A DNA stretch of 64,000 nt from an uncultured Paracoccaceae bacterium (GTDB lineage: Bacteria; Pseudomonadota; Alphaproteobacteria; Rhodobacterales; Rhodobacteraceae): the NCBI GenBank assembly GCA_947492475.1, contig CANLNM010000010.1, positions 1 through 64,000 of the forward strand, read 5' to 3'. The number at the start of each line of letters is the position of its first letter. Within the stretch, counting starts at the first letter, position 1. Made by a program: the position numbers and the translations under genes. The notes under the pieces are model-generated. The model was not told the origin of the DNA and ran no database searches. It was given only the letters and a program-made list of their open reading frames with translations. Positions 1 to 9,654 of the stretch are shown here, one piece after another.

Positions 1-208
1 TTGAAATCCGCGCAAACCGACCCGGGGGTCTGGGTTCTGTGGGGGCGCGCACGGAATTGGTGCGCAGATGCGCGAATTGCGTTCTGAACCGACCGGTTTA
101 GTTGTAACATTTGGATGAAATTTTTTTGCTAGAAAAATTGTGATCAGGGTTTTGGCGGCTTTTGTTGCTGGTTTTCAAGCAAAAGGGAGCAAAAGAGGGG
201 GGGATTTA
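1..208. other. Left edge, no supported gene
   Basis: No frame in this stretch gives a recognisable protein. A minus-strand reading from about position 109 stays open to the left edge but has no visible ribosome binding site and no recognisable motif. Plus-strand frames close within about 120 bases and could be the tail of a gene starting outside the window. The stretch 121-140 is rich in T and A and lies past the end of tamB on the minus strand. I make no gene call. Confidence 0.3.
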
Positions 209-3200
209 TTAATAATCCCGCTCATAAAAGATGCCCAAGGCCGTTTCCCCATCAGATGTGGTGCGTCCGCGCACGGTCACATCATCGGTCACATCGAGGT
301 TCAGCTCGATTTCTGTGGTGCCGGAGCTGTCGATCGTCACATTTGTATAGACGTTTTCGCTGACATAGGCGCCGGCGCGCACGGCGGCGTTGCCCTGGTC
401 GTCAGCGGTGATGTCCAGATCGTCCAAACCAACGCTTTCGCGGAACTGATTTATGACGCCACCATTGCCGCGCCCGGCAAGTGTCGAAATCGCAGAGGCC
501 AATTGCACGGCTTGCAGGGCTGAAATTTCGGTCAGGTTGCGACCAAACAGCAGATGCGCCAACACTTCGTCTTGTGGCAATTCCGGCGAAGAGGTGAACG
601 TGATGCTGGGACTGTCGGCCGGTCCTTCGAGGGTGATCTGCACCTCGATCCCGTCCTCGGTTTCGGTCACGGCGGTCAATGTCAGAAACGGGGAAAAATC
701 CCCTTCGATCCGGGCGGCGCCTTTGGTGAGGTCAAACCGCTGCTGCAAAATATCAATGCGACCACGGATCAGGGAAAATTCCCCCAACGGGACCATATTA
801 TGGGTGGTGCCAGTTAAACGCAGCGTGCCGCCTAGTTCTGCATCCAGACCACGCCCGCGCACAAAAATCCGGGACGGGGCATTGATCGACAGGTCCAGAT
901 CATAGGGCCGTGCGGTGGTCGGGGCGCTGCGTTCTGGGCGCAGGCTTAGTCCGGCGCGTGCGAGGGTTTGTTGTACATCCGGCGCTGCGCCCAAATGGGT
1001 GATGTCGGGCAATTCCCCCAAAATCGAAATGCTGGAGGACGGGATTTGCAATTCGGTGCGGCCCAAATTCATGTCGCCAATAATAGACGCCCCACCGGCC
1101 AACGGCCCCTGTGCGGTGATCCGGCCATCCAGACGCGTATCATAAAGGGTTGGATCGCGCAGAACCAAACCGTCGATTTGCGCGTCTAAATCCGCCACAA
1201 ACGGAACCGCAAGCCCCACCGATCCGGACACATCAACCGCGCCGCCTTTGGTGTCGTCCCCGGTGATCGCTAGGGTGGCTTGCCCCGCGCGCAGGGTCAC
1301 CACGCCGTTGATCTGGCGCAAAGCGCGCCCAATCGTCGGAAGCGAAAGCCCGGTATCATCAATCCGCACATCCCCTGAGACGGCGTTGATCCCGGCGGGG
1401 CCCTGTAGACGCAAATCAAGGCGGGCCGTGCCATCAATCCGGCGCGGTTCGATATAGCCGTTGATCAGCCCCAGCGGCACATTGCCCGTCAGGCCCAAAT
1501 CCAAAAGCCCGCTGGCGGTTACATCCCCGGCAACATTCATGCCCGCGGATCCGGGGCCGCTGGATTGCGCGGCGATCTGCCATACACCATCGCGGCGCAA
1601 TGTGGCGGTGCCTTGGGCGGTGACTGCGCCGTTCAATCCGGGGGCAAACAGGCCAATATCGCGCAGCCGCGCCTGAAACTGGCTGTTGCCGGTCACGCCA
1701 TCGGTGGAAAACGCGCCAGACGCGGTCAGATTGGGAAATGTGGCGCGCAGGTTTGTGACAGTCAGGTTGGTTTGATCCGTGATGTCGATCTCGGCTGACA
1801 GGGCGCCAATGCCGCGCAGCACTTGGTCAATTTGGGCGTCGCCCATGCCGATATCGGTGGTTTGACCTTCCAGTGTGATTTGCGCAGATCGTTCAGTCGG
1901 CTGGGCGGTGATTTGCGCCGTCACGGATGCGCCGCCGTTCAACGTTTGCCCAATAACGGCCCCATAGGGGCGCAGATTGTCGATCCGGCCGGAAATTTGG
2001 CCCTTGGTTTCATAGGCGTCCGCCCGCGGGGCCATGCTGGCAGTGATGGTCAGATCGGTGCCCGGTGCGGTCAGGGACAGGTCGGCCTTGGCAGATCCAT
2101 CCTGAATTTGGGTCACATCCCCGTTCAGTCGGGCAGGGCCGGATAGTCCGGGGATGACAGGGGCCAGATCGCTGAGGGCTGCATCGATATGGGCCTCTAT
2201 ACTATCTGGCTGTAAATCAACCGACCCGTTCAGCGACAACATGCCGTTGCGCAAGGTCAGCCCGTCAATCTGGGTGCCGGTCTGGTCGCGCACCACATGC
2301 ATCGCCGCGCGGCTGGGCCCACGTAAAAGCGGATCAAGCCGGGGCTGGCCGAGGCCCAGATCATCCGTGTTGGCCGTGATCAACAGATCAAAGGATCGCG
2401 CAAGAGGGGTCAGCGTGCCGGACAATGTCACATCGCCCGCACCGGTCAGATCCATCCCCGCAAGGCCGGAAAACCGGTCAAAATTGCGCGCCGAGGCCAG
2501 AACATTTGTGTTCACCTGCCCATCATGGATGCTGGCATCGGCCAAAATTTCGACGCCCGCGCCCAATAACAGGATTTGCGGCACTTGCAGCGGTGTGTTT
2601 TCGGTCCAGTTCAGGTCCATCAAGCCGCTGATCCGATCACCGAGGGCCTGCTGCAAGGCGGGATCGGCCAAGGTCAGGCCATCAGCCCCAAACGATAGGC
2701 CCGCCGTCACCGCCCCGATTTCGGCTCCATCGCCATTTTCCAAAACACCATTGGCGGACAAAGTCAGGGACTGAATTTGCATGTCAGGACGATCAAGGTG
2801 CCGAACATCACTGACCAGCGACCATTGCTGGCCCGCCTCAGCATCAAAGCTGAGCGATATGTCCGCGGCTGCAACCTGTGTGACATCGCCCGGAATAGGA
2901 AGGGTCACGACCCCCGCTGGGTCCGATATCTGACCGGTAAGTTGCAAATGTTTTGGCCAGCCTTCGGGGCTGATTTCAGCCTGACCGGACAGGGTGATGG
3001 CGCGTGCACGCAGGTCCAGATCCGTTAGTTTCAGGGTCCCATCCGCCTGACGCTGGGTCTGGGCGCGCAAAGACGTGTCAGGGCCAAAAAACGCCTGATA
3101 TTGCGGGGCAAACAGCGCGGTAACATCGCCACCAATATCGACGTTCAAACGGCGAACCTGTGTGGCCGCATCCTGAAGGATGTTAAGCTGGCCGGTCACG

Positions 3201-4003
3201 CGATCCTGTCCATCCGTGGCCAGACGCAATGACGCGACAAAATCGTCCAGCGTTCCTGCGCCGTCCAAATCCAAATCAATCGATGGTTCGCCGGGCAGTC
3301 CAATCACTTTGGATACCAGACCACCCGCAGCTTCGGTCAATTGCATCGCGAGCTGCAATTGCCCCGTTGCATTGGAATATTGCCCGGAAATGTCAAACTG
3401 ATCGGCGCGTTCATCAATTCGACGCGCCTGAAACGCTGTGGTGCCTGCTCCGTTTTCCAGATTCGCATTGCCGCTGAGTTGCAGGTGCATTTCCTGGCCC
3501 AATAGGGCTGCGTTCAGTTGGATATCTTGGATGTTCAACGCATCCAATTTGATGGCAATGGGCAGGTCGGGCAGGGAAAAGGGCGTGGCGGTGGCCGTGG
3601 GCAACGCGATCGGGGCATTGGGGTCGGGCACCGGCGCGCGTAAGATGTGGATGTGGTCCGCACGCAAAGATGTGACATCCAAAACGCCATTAAACAAAGC
3701 CGCGCGATCCCAATCCAGTGACAGGTTCTGCGCGATCAGCCACGCGCCATCCACATCCGAAATGGTCAGTTTGTCGATCTCGGCGGTGGATGAAAGCGCG
3801 CCGCGAAACCCGTCAATTTGCACGTCTCGCCCGGCGTCTGACAGGTTGTCTTGTAACAATTCAACCAGCCAGCCTTTGTCAGGTTGGTCTGTGTCACCCA
3901 GGTTCTGCGCCGCCGCCCCGATGGGGGCCACCAACATCAACGCGCAGATGGGGCCAATTGTGCAAAAGCTAATTGCGCAAGAAAAAGACACCCGGCGCAT
4001 CAA
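209..4003 (-). CDS. Translocation and assembly module protein TamB
   Basis: TamB, 1264 residues. It is an inner-membrane-anchored, periplasm-spanning protein that works with TamA in placing autotransporters and other beta-barrel proteins, and perhaps lipids, at the outer membrane. An N-terminal hydrophobic segment (about residues 12-32) fits a signal anchor. The long middle part consists of repetitive beta-rich segments with recurring Leu/Ile-x-Gly-Asp/Asn patterns, as in AsmA/TamB proteins. The last 350 or so residues match the TamB C-terminal domain (DUF490), and the protein ends in an aromatic strand (FYERDY) like a barrel-docking strand. Its start overlaps the stop of tamA by four bases, so the two are translationally coupled. 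Length is normal for the family. Confidence 0.93.
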   Translation of the reverse strand: MMRRVSFSCAISFCTIGPICALMLVAPIGAAAQNLGDTDQPDKGWLVELLQDNLSDAGRDVQIDGFRGALSSTAEIDKLTISDVDGAWLIAQNLSLDWDRAALFNGVLDVTSLRADHIHILRAPVPDPNAPIALPTATATPFSLPDLPIAIKLDALNIQDIQLNAALLGQEMHLQLSGNANLENGAGTTAFQARRIDERADQFDISGQYSNATGQLQLAMQLTEAAGGLVSKVIGLPGEPSIDLDLDGAGTLDDFVASLRLATDGQDRVTGQLNILQDAATQVRRLNVDIGGDVTALFAPQYQAFFGPDTSLRAQTQRQADGTLKLTDLDLRARAITLSGQAEISPEGWPKHLQLTGQISDPAGVVTLPIPGDVTQVAAADISLSFDAEAGQQWSLVSDVRHLDRPDMQIQSLTLSANGVLENGDGAEIGAVTAGLSFGADGLTLADPALQQALGDRISGLMDLNWTENTPLQVPQILLLGAGVEILADASIHDGQVNTNVLASARNFDRFSGLAGMDLTGAGDVTLSGTLTPLARSFDLLITANTDDLGLGQPRLDPLLRGPSRAAMHVVRDQTGTQIDGLTLRNGMLSLNGSVDLQPDSIEAHIDAALSDLAPVIPGLSGPARLNGDVTQIQDGSAKADLSLTAPGTDLTITASMAPRADAYETKGQISGRIDNLRPYGAVIGQTLNGGASVTAQITAQPTERSAQITLEGQTTDIGMGDAQIDQVLRGIGALSAEIDITDQTNLTVTNLRATFPNLTASGAFSTDGVTGNSQFQARLRDIGLFAPGLNGAVTAQGTATLRRDGVWQIAAQSSGPGSAGMNVAGDVTASGLLDLGLTGNVPLGLINGYIEPRRIDGTARLDLRLQGPAGINAVSGDVRIDDTGLSLPTIGRALRQINGVVTLRAGQATLAITGDDTKGGAVDVSGSVGLAVPFVADLDAQIDGLVLRDPTLYDTRLDGRITAQGPLAGGASIIGDMNLGRTELQIPSSSISILGELPDITHLGAAPDVQQTLARAGLSLRPERSAPTTARPYDLDLSINAPSRIFVRGRGLDAELGGTLRLTGTTHNMVPLGEFSLIRGRIDILQQRFDLTKGAARIEGDFSPFLTLTAVTETEDGIEVQITLEGPADSPSITFTSSPELPQDEVLAHLLFGRNLTEISALQAVQLASAISTLAGRGNGGVINQFRESVGLDDLDITADDQGNAAVRAGAYVSENVYTNVTIDSSGTTEIELNLDVTDDVTVRGRTTSDGETALGIFYERDY

Positions 4004-5769
4004 AAGGCCTGCCCGATACCGATGTAAAACTGAACGCCACCGCTGTTGTCGCCAGAAACAGGGGCCGCGACATCCAGCCGAATAGGCCCGATCCCGGTTT
4101 CATACCGCACGCCCAATCCAGCACCAGAATGCCAATCCCCGTTGGTAAAATCGAACGCATCTGCCCCGATAAACCCCGTATCATAAAACCCCACAACCCC
4201 GATGCTGTCGGTCACGTCTATGCGGGCTTCGGTCTGGAACCCAAGAAAGGATCGCCCGCCAATCAGATCCTCGCCATCCGCCACGCCTAAGGATTGATAG
4301 GGTTGGCCACGCACCGTGCCCCCCCCGCCTGAGAAAAACAGATAATCCGCAGGTGCCCGATCCGCGGTCACGGCAAACACGCTGCCGATTTGGCTGCGAA
4401 AGGCCAAAACAGCGCGGTCATTGCCAACCGTGCGATAAAGCCGCCCATCCCCATAAAGCCGCCCGCCTTTGTCATTGGCATCAATGCGCGAAAAGGGCGT
4501 CAGTTCGACACGGGCATACCAGCCGTCGCTTGGATTTAGCGCATTGTCACGCCGATCCGCCTGTGCCGAAACAGGAAAGGTCAGATATTGATAGGTGCGA
4601 TCCCCTAGATCGTCGGACACATCCGCCGTCAGATAGCCCACCCCAACATTGTAGCTAAGCCAGTCATGGATGGTTTTGGTCAGGCCGACTTCTGCGCTGA
4701 ATTGATCCAGCGCATAGCCCGGATCATCAATGCGTTGGGCCAGCAATTCAGCGTATAAATCCGTATCGGGATTAAGCGTGGCAGGGCGGCCATAGGTCAG
4801 GCCCAATTCGTAATCGATCCCGCCGGTTGTGCCACCGATGCCGGTGACTTCGCCATTAGCGCGCAGTCGTTCCGCCCCGCCCAACAGGTTGCGATGTAGC
4901 CAGAAACTGGACAGGGTCAGCCCCTCTACGGTGGAATATTCGACGCCAAAGCCCAACCGGCGTTGGGGCATTTCAACCACTTGCAATTCATAAGGCAGCT
5001 GATCGCCGTTGACGATTGTATCGCCTTCGATCAGCGCCACGGATTGAAATGCACCGGTGCGCCGCAATCGGGACGCGGCGCGCTCTGCCTCTTGGGGGTC
5101 AAAAATGCCGGATGGCAGCCCCGCGATTTCATCAATTCTGTCGGTGCGAACGGCGGTGTTGCCAGTGATCGTTAGGGGGCCAAACCGCAACTGAGGACCG
5201 GGATCGATGTTGATCGCCACATCCAGACGATGATCCGGGTGATGGGCAAGTATCCGTTGATCAGATCGCTGTGCCAGTGCGTGACCCTGGCTGCGCCAAG
5301 CGGTGATGCCCTGATCAACCGCATTGCTGATTTCGCCGGTTTTTGCGGGCTGGCCGGGCGCAAAGGTTTCGGGGGGAACCGCATTTTCTGGCAGGGGGCC
5401 CAGATCGGTCTGTCCAAACACAAACGCCGCGCCGGGATCGACGATGATCTGTACCTGCGTGATCTGACGGGGCGCATCCAACGGCGCAAGCGTGCCTGCC
5501 TCGCGCCCATCAATCAATATCGATACGGTTCCGCTGTAATAACCTTGGGAATATAGCCCGGTCAGAATCCGCCGGTAATCCACCCGTGCAGCCGCGACAT
5601 AATCAGCCGCACTGGCATCCGCATCATTGCGCAATTGCAGCGTCAGGGACGCATCCCGCACCACGGATCGCAATTCTGGATCATCCAGCACCAGCGTGAC
5701 GTCCTGCGCCGCCGCCATCTGCGCGCAAAACAGGGCTGTCCCTGACAACATTGACCTGAATAACCGCAC
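4000..5769 (-). CDS. Outer-membrane assembly protein TamA (Omp85 family)
   Basis: TamA, 589 residues, BamA/TamA (Omp85) family. It forms the outer-membrane barrel of the TAM complex with TamB. Residues 1-21 are a signal peptide ending in AAAQ. POTRA-type domains follow to about residue 260, then a C-terminal barrel (about 270-589) with a surface-antigen motif region (GGGGTVRGQPYQSLG near residue 480) and a terminal phenylalanine (GIGQAF) as expected for BAM substrates. The start is GTG, preceded on the minus strand by GGGGTGAAAC, which serves as the ribosome binding site. Downstream it overlaps tamB; upstream by 104 bases lies truA on the same strand. Confidence 0.93.
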   Translation of the reverse strand: MRLFRSMLSGTALFCAQMAAAQDVTLVLDDPELRSVVRDASLTLQLRNDADASAADYVAAARVDYRRILTGLYSQGYYSGTVSILIDGREAGTLAPLDAPRQITQVQIIVDPGAAFVFGQTDLGPLPENAVPPETFAPGQPAKTGEISNAVDQGITAWRSQGHALAQRSDQRILAHHPDHRLDVAINIDPGPQLRFGPLTITGNTAVRTDRIDEIAGLPSGIFDPQEAERAASRLRRTGAFQSVALIEGDTIVNGDQLPYELQVVEMPQRRLGFGVEYSTVEGLTLSSFWLHRNLLGGAERLRANGEVTGIGGTTGGIDYELGLTYGRPATLNPDTDLYAELLAQRIDDPGYALDQFSAEVGLTKTIHDWLSYNVGVGYLTADVSDDLGDRTYQYLTFPVSAQADRRDNALNPSDGWYARVELTPFSRIDANDKGGRLYGDGRLYRTVGNDRAVLAFRSQIGSVFAVTADRAPADYLFFSGGGGTVRGQPYQSLGVADGEDLIGGRSFLGFQTEARIDVTDSIGVVGFYDTGFIGADAFDFTNGDWHSGAGLGVRYETGIGPIRLDVAAPVSGDNSGGVQFYIGIGQAF

Positions 5770-5873
5770 GTTTCACCCCGACTTTGACCCATTTGGGTCT
5801 GTTGCGGTTTTTATATCCGATTGCCGCGCCAGTAGGAACGGGGCGGCGACAGGATCACGCGGATTTTAGCCCA

Positions 5874-6653
5874 TTATGCGCCAGATCGTGAAAACGGATC
5901 ATCCGGATAGGTCACATGCGCCAGATAAAGCCCCTGTGGCGGACAAACCGGCCCGCAGGCTGCGCGGGTTTTTGCCGCAAGTGCGGTGCGCACATCATCC
6001 GGCGTCCATGACCCGGCTCCGACCCGTTCCAATGTCCCCACAAAGCTGCGCACTTGGTTGTGCAGAAACGACCGGGCGCGCACATGGAACCGGTATTCGA
6101 TGCCATTTGCATGGTTGATCTGTTCGATACGCAGCTCTTCTAGGGTTTTTATCGGGCTTTGCGCCTGACAGATCGTGGATCGAAACGTGGTGAAATCATG
6201 CTGTCCGATCAGATGGGTCGCACCCGTTTGCATCGCGTCAACGTCCAGCTCATGATTGATGCGCCAATATTGCCCATCATCGAATGTCAGCGGGGCGCGG
6301 CGGCTCATGAGACGGAACAAATAGCGCCGTTCCTGAGCCGAAAAACGGGCATGCCATTCATCGTCAACCCGGGCGCATTCCACAATCGCGACGGGGGCCG
6401 GTTTTAGGTGATAATTCAGGGCTTCGGACAGGCGAAACGGATCCCATTCGCGATCCAAATCACAATGCGTCACCTGACCTGTGGCATGGACCCCGGCATC
6501 GGTGCGACCGGCCGCTGCGATATTGTGGTCGCGCGGTTCCAGTTTCGCTAGGGCCGTCTCAATCGCGCCCTGAACTGTGGGCAGATCAATTTGACGTTGC
6601 CAGCCTGAAAACGGACGGCCGTCATATTCAACTTTTAGGGCATATCTGGGCAT
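5874..6653 (-). CDS. tRNA pseudouridine(38-40) synthase TruA
   Basis: TruA, 259 residues, isomerises uridines 38-40 in the anticodon arm of many tRNAs. The N-terminus [15 protein letters not shown] is typical, and the catalytic aspartate is D52 in [12 protein letters not shown] start at the ATG giving [12 protein letters not shown], because family members begin there; an in-frame upstream start would add 12 unrelated residues. On the minus strand the preceding CTAAGGCGA offers a modest ribosome binding site. It is the first gene of a likely truA-tamA-tamB unit, though the 104-base gap allows a separate tamA promoter. Confidence 0.95.
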   Translation of the reverse strand: MPRYALKVEYDGRPFSGWQRQIDLPTVQGAIETALAKLEPRDHNIAAAGRTDAGVHATGQVTHCDLDREWDPFRLSEALNYHLKPAPVAIVECARVDDEWHARFSAQERRYLFRLMSRRAPLTFDDGQYWRINHELDVDAMQTGATHLIGQHDFTTFRSTICQAQSPIKTLEELRIEQINHANGIEYRFHVRARSFLHNQVRSFVGTLERVGAGSWTPDDVRTALAAKTRAACGPVCPPQGLYLAHVTYPDDPFSRSGA

Positions 6654-6736
6654 AAGTGTCGCCTTAGGGGGAACACCGGACGAAATCAATCCCTACACAT
6701 TATGCGTGGGGCGGCTTATTTTAGGCCTAGCCATGA

Positions 6737-8176
6737 ATGTGGCGCTTTGAAAAGGGGCAGAGATTGGTTTTCACAGAGATAGCAGATGGCATCGCCCGAT
6801 CAATCGAGGCCGTGAGCGACACCGTAACCGCCCCCTTTTCAGAGCCGGTCATCCGTTTGGGGGTGACAGGATTGTCGCGGGCCGGAAAAACGGTGTTTAT
6901 CACATCACTGGTGGCCAACCTGATGGATCGTGGCCGTATGCCACAGCTGATCGGCGCCGCAAATGGTGCGATCCGAACAGCATATTTACAACCTCAACCC
7001 GATGATACCCTGCCCAGATTCACCTACGAAGATCACATTTCGAACCTTACCCAATCCCAGCCGCAATGGCCCACCGGAACCAAACGGGTCAGCGAACTCA
7101 GACTGTCATTGCGGGTGCAGCCCACGGGGCTGTTGTCGGGTCTGCAAGGGCCGCGCAACGTGCATTTGGACATTGTCGACTATCCGGGCGAATGGTTGCT
7201 GGATTTAGGATTGTTGGAAAAATCCTATGCGCAATGGTCCACAGAGGTTCTGACGCGGATTGCTGATCGCCACGAAGCTGAGGCATTTAACGCCGCTTTG
7301 ACCCAAACAGACACCGCTAAAAAGCTGGATGAACCTGTGGCTCAGCATTTGGCGCAACAATTCACATCTTATCTTAACGTCGCGCGAAATAACGGATATT
7401 CCGATTGCGGGCCGGGGCGGTTTTTGTTGCCGGGGGATTTGGCTGGGTCACCGGTTTTGACTTTTGCCCCCTTACCGGAATTGCCAAAGGCCGCGCGCGG
7501 GACCCTATATCGTGAATTTGAACGCAGGTTCGAAAGTTACAAACGCAATGTGGTAAAGCCGTTTTTCAGGGACCACTTTTCGCGCATTGATCGCCAGATC
7601 GTTTTGGTGGACGTGTTGGGCGCCATTCATGCTGGACCGCGCGCGGTTGATGATTTGCGCCAAGCCATGGCAGATATCCTTGCTGCCTTTCGTCCGGGGC
7701 GAAATGCGTTTCTGACGCGTTTGTTTCAGGGGCGGCGCATTGATCGCATTCTGTTTGCCGCCACCAAAGCGGATCATCTGCATCACGCCCAGCATCCACA
7801 ATTGACTGCGATCACTCAGGCTTTGTTGCGCGAAGCCAAAGATCGCGCTGATTTCGCCGGGGCAAAAACCGCCGCCATGTCGATTGCAGCATTGCGGACC
7901 ACAACCGAGGATCGCATCGACCACAACGGCACGCTGTTGAACGTGGTGCGCGGCCGGTTGCAAAATGGCAAACAGGCTGCGTTTTATCCCGGCGCATTGC
8001 CGGATGATCCGGGGCATTTATTGGCCTCTGCGCGATCAGGTGCACAGAAATGGCTGGATGCGGATTACCAGATCATGAATTTTGCCCCCGCGCCGCTGAC
8101 GCTAAAGCCCGGCGATGGGCCGCCCCATATTCGGCTGGACAAAGCGGCGCAATTTTTGATCGGTGACAAATTATGA
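6737..8176 (+). CDS. YcjX-family GTP-binding protein
   Basis: YcjX-like P-loop protein (DUF463), 479 residues if translated from the ATG at 6737. Walker A is GLSRAGKT at residues 45-52, followed by a long family-specific body. The family is conserved in proteobacteria, linked in some species to stress response, and its exact function is not settled. An alternative TTG start at 6764 is preceded at good distance by AAAAGGGG and would remove nine residues that do not look conserved; I consider it the likelier true start. The next gene encodes the YcjF/TIGR01620-like membrane protein, the usual partner. Confidence 0.88.
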   Translation: MWRFEKGQRLVFTEIADGIARSIEAVSDTVTAPFSEPVIRLGVTGLSRAGKTVFITSLVANLMDRGRMPQLIGAANGAIRTAYLQPQPDDTLPRFTYEDHISNLTQSQPQWPTGTKRVSELRLSLRVQPTGLLSGLQGPRNVHLDIVDYPGEWLLDLGLLEKSYAQWSTEVLTRIADRHEAEAFNAALTQTDTAKKLDEPVAQHLAQQFTSYLNVARNNGYSDCGPGRFLLPGDLAGSPVLTFAPLPELPKAARGTLYREFERRFESYKRNVVKPFFRDHFSRIDRQIVLVDVLGAIHAGPRAVDDLRQAMADILAAFRPGRNAFLTRLFQGRRIDRILFAATKADHLHHAQHPQLTAITQALLREAKDRADFAGAKTAAMSIAALRTTTEDRIDHNGTLLNVVRGRLQNGKQAAFYPGALPDDPGHLLASARSGAQKWLDADYQIMNFAPAPLTLKPGDGPPHIRLDKAAQFLIGDKL

Positions 8177-8228
8177 CACGCCGCTGCGCAGCAAAAATGC
8201 CTGATTTTACAGTCGATTGGACCCGGTC

Positions 8229-9242
8229 ATGACCTCGCAAAATGACAACCGCCCCCAAGGGCCCGTTTTGATCGATTTGGACGCGGACACGCCCCAATCT
8301 GACCCATCATTGGCCCCCCCGGTTCCAGATATCACCACCGGGCCCGACAAGAGCGCAATGCAGCAGGTGGCCGCGCTGGCGGCGCGCAAACCTTCGCGAT
8401 TGATGCGGTGGTTTTGGTCACTGCTGCTGGCCATAATCGGCTTTGCGGCGTCGGTGGCTGCGTGGGATTTCGTGAATGGTTTGTTGATGCGATCCCCAGT
8501 TCTGGGCGGGATCGCCTCCGCATTGGTTGGCGCATTTTGTGTTGTTTTATTGGTGCTTAGCCTGGGTGAAATGGCTGCCTTTGGTCGATTGCGGCGGGTT
8601 GATCGTATCCACAAATCCGCCGAATTGGCGCTGGCTGACGCGGATCTGGGCGCTGCACGACAGGTCGTTTCACAGCTCACATCGCTTTATGCGGGCCGCG
8701 ATGATACGCGGTGGGGGCGCGATCGTCTAAAGGAACGCCAAGGCGAAATTCTGGACGCAGATGGGCTGTTGGGATTGGCGGAAACGGATTTGCTGGGGCC
8801 GCTGGATCAACGCGCCATGCGCGAAGTTGAAGCCGCCGCGCGCCAAGTCGCCACGGTCACCGCGATTGTACCGCTGGCGCTGGCCGATTTGTTCACCGCG
8901 CTCACTGCGAATTTACGCATGATCCGCCGCATCGCCGAAATCTATGGCGGACGTTCCGGCGGGCTGAGCTCTTGGCGATTGACCCGCACGGTTTTGACCC
9001 ATTTGGTCGCCACTGGGGCCGTTGCGATTGGCGACGACTTGATCAATTCAGTGGCCGGTGGGGGCGCTTTGTCGAAAATTTCGCGCCGTTTTGGCGAAGG
9101 CGTGATCAACGGGGCGCTGACCGCACGGGTTGGCGTAGCCGCAATCGAGGTCTGCCGCCCATTGCCGTTCAATACAACGCCCAAACCGTCGGTGACCGCG
9201 CTGGTGCGGCGTGCGTTGACGGGGTTATTTGGGCGTTCCTAA
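8229..9242 (+). CDS. TIGR01620/YcjF-family inner-membrane protein
   Basis: Membrane protein of the YcjF (DUF697, TIGR01620) family, about 337 residues. The first 55 residues are polar and acidic, then two hydrophobic segments (roughly 62-82 and 90-112) form a membrane hairpin, followed by a helical cytoplasmic region and the conserved DUF697-like C-terminal part with Gly/Ala-rich helices. I use the ATG at 8229 rather than the in-frame TTG twelve bases upstream. It follows ycjX by 52 bases and is probably co-transcribed; the pair is conserved, and the YcjF protein is presumed to be the membrane partner of the YcjX GTPase. Biochemical function is unknown. Confidence 0.85.
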   Translation: MTSQNDNRPQGPVLIDLDADTPQSDPSLAPPVPDITTGPDKSAMQQVAALAARKPSRLMRWFWSLLLAIIGFAASVAAWDFVNGLLMRSPVLGGIASALVGAFCVVLLVLSLGEMAAFGRLRRVDRIHKSAELALADADLGAARQVVSQLTSLYAGRDDTRWGRDRLKERQGEILDADGLLGLAETDLLGPLDQRAMREVEAAARQVATVTAIVPLALADLFTALTANLRMIRRIAEIYGGRSGGLSSWRLTRTVLTHLVATGAVAIGDDLINSVAGGGALSKISRRFGEGVINGALTARVGVAAIEVCRPLPFNTTPKPSVTALVRRALTGLFGRS

Positions 9243-9249
9243 GGGGGTG

Positions 9250-9651
9250 CTAGCGAAAAATCGGAACCTCGCCGGGGCGGGTGACATCAGACACCCCCGC
9301 GCGCAATGATCGCCCAATGCGATGCGCCAGCTCAGACCAGCCCGCCGCGGCGTCTGGCGACAATTCCGTCTGCAAAACATGGTCAAACAGAGCCAGCCAT
9401 GTGCTGAACATGCCGGGTTGCACATTGCCCGCCGCCTTATGCACGGCCATGGGATTGCCGTCGTAAACCCGTTCATGCAGGATCGCATTGCACCAGAACC
9501 GCACGATTTTGGCTTCGTGGCTGGGCCAATCTGTGATGTGGACGGAAAATACAGGCCCCAATCCCGGATGCTGGCGGACTTTTTCATAAAAGCTGGCCAC
9601 AACCCGCGCGATATCGGGTTCGGTCACGTCAAATCGGGGGGGGATGGCCAT
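9250..9651 (-). CDS. Group III truncated haemoglobin
   Basis: Truncated haemoglobin of group III (COG2346), 133 residues. The family binds haem and oxygen or nitric oxide in the cytoplasm. Visible family features are the N-terminal ARVVASFYEKVRQHPGLGPVF helix region, the W-P-S-H-x-A-K-I-x-x-F-W motif (residues about 42-53), and MAVHKA, whose histidine (about residue 71) is the expected proximal haem ligand. It follows the FAD monooxygenase by three bases on the minus strand, so translation is probably coupled. The neighbour suggests a link to oxygen or redox chemistry, but that is inference. Confidence 0.9.
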   Translation of the reverse strand: MAIPPRFDVTEPDIARVVASFYEKVRQHPGLGPVFSVHITDWPSHEAKIVRFWCNAILHERVYDGNPMAVHKAAGNVQPGMFSTWLALFDHVLQTELSPDAAAGWSELAHRIGRSLRAGVSDVTRPGEVPIFR

Positions 9652-9654
9652 GGT

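Noticed and set aside
2154..2774. 206-codon plus-strand frame inside tamB
   Set aside because: Antisense to tamB, which is continuous and family-like.
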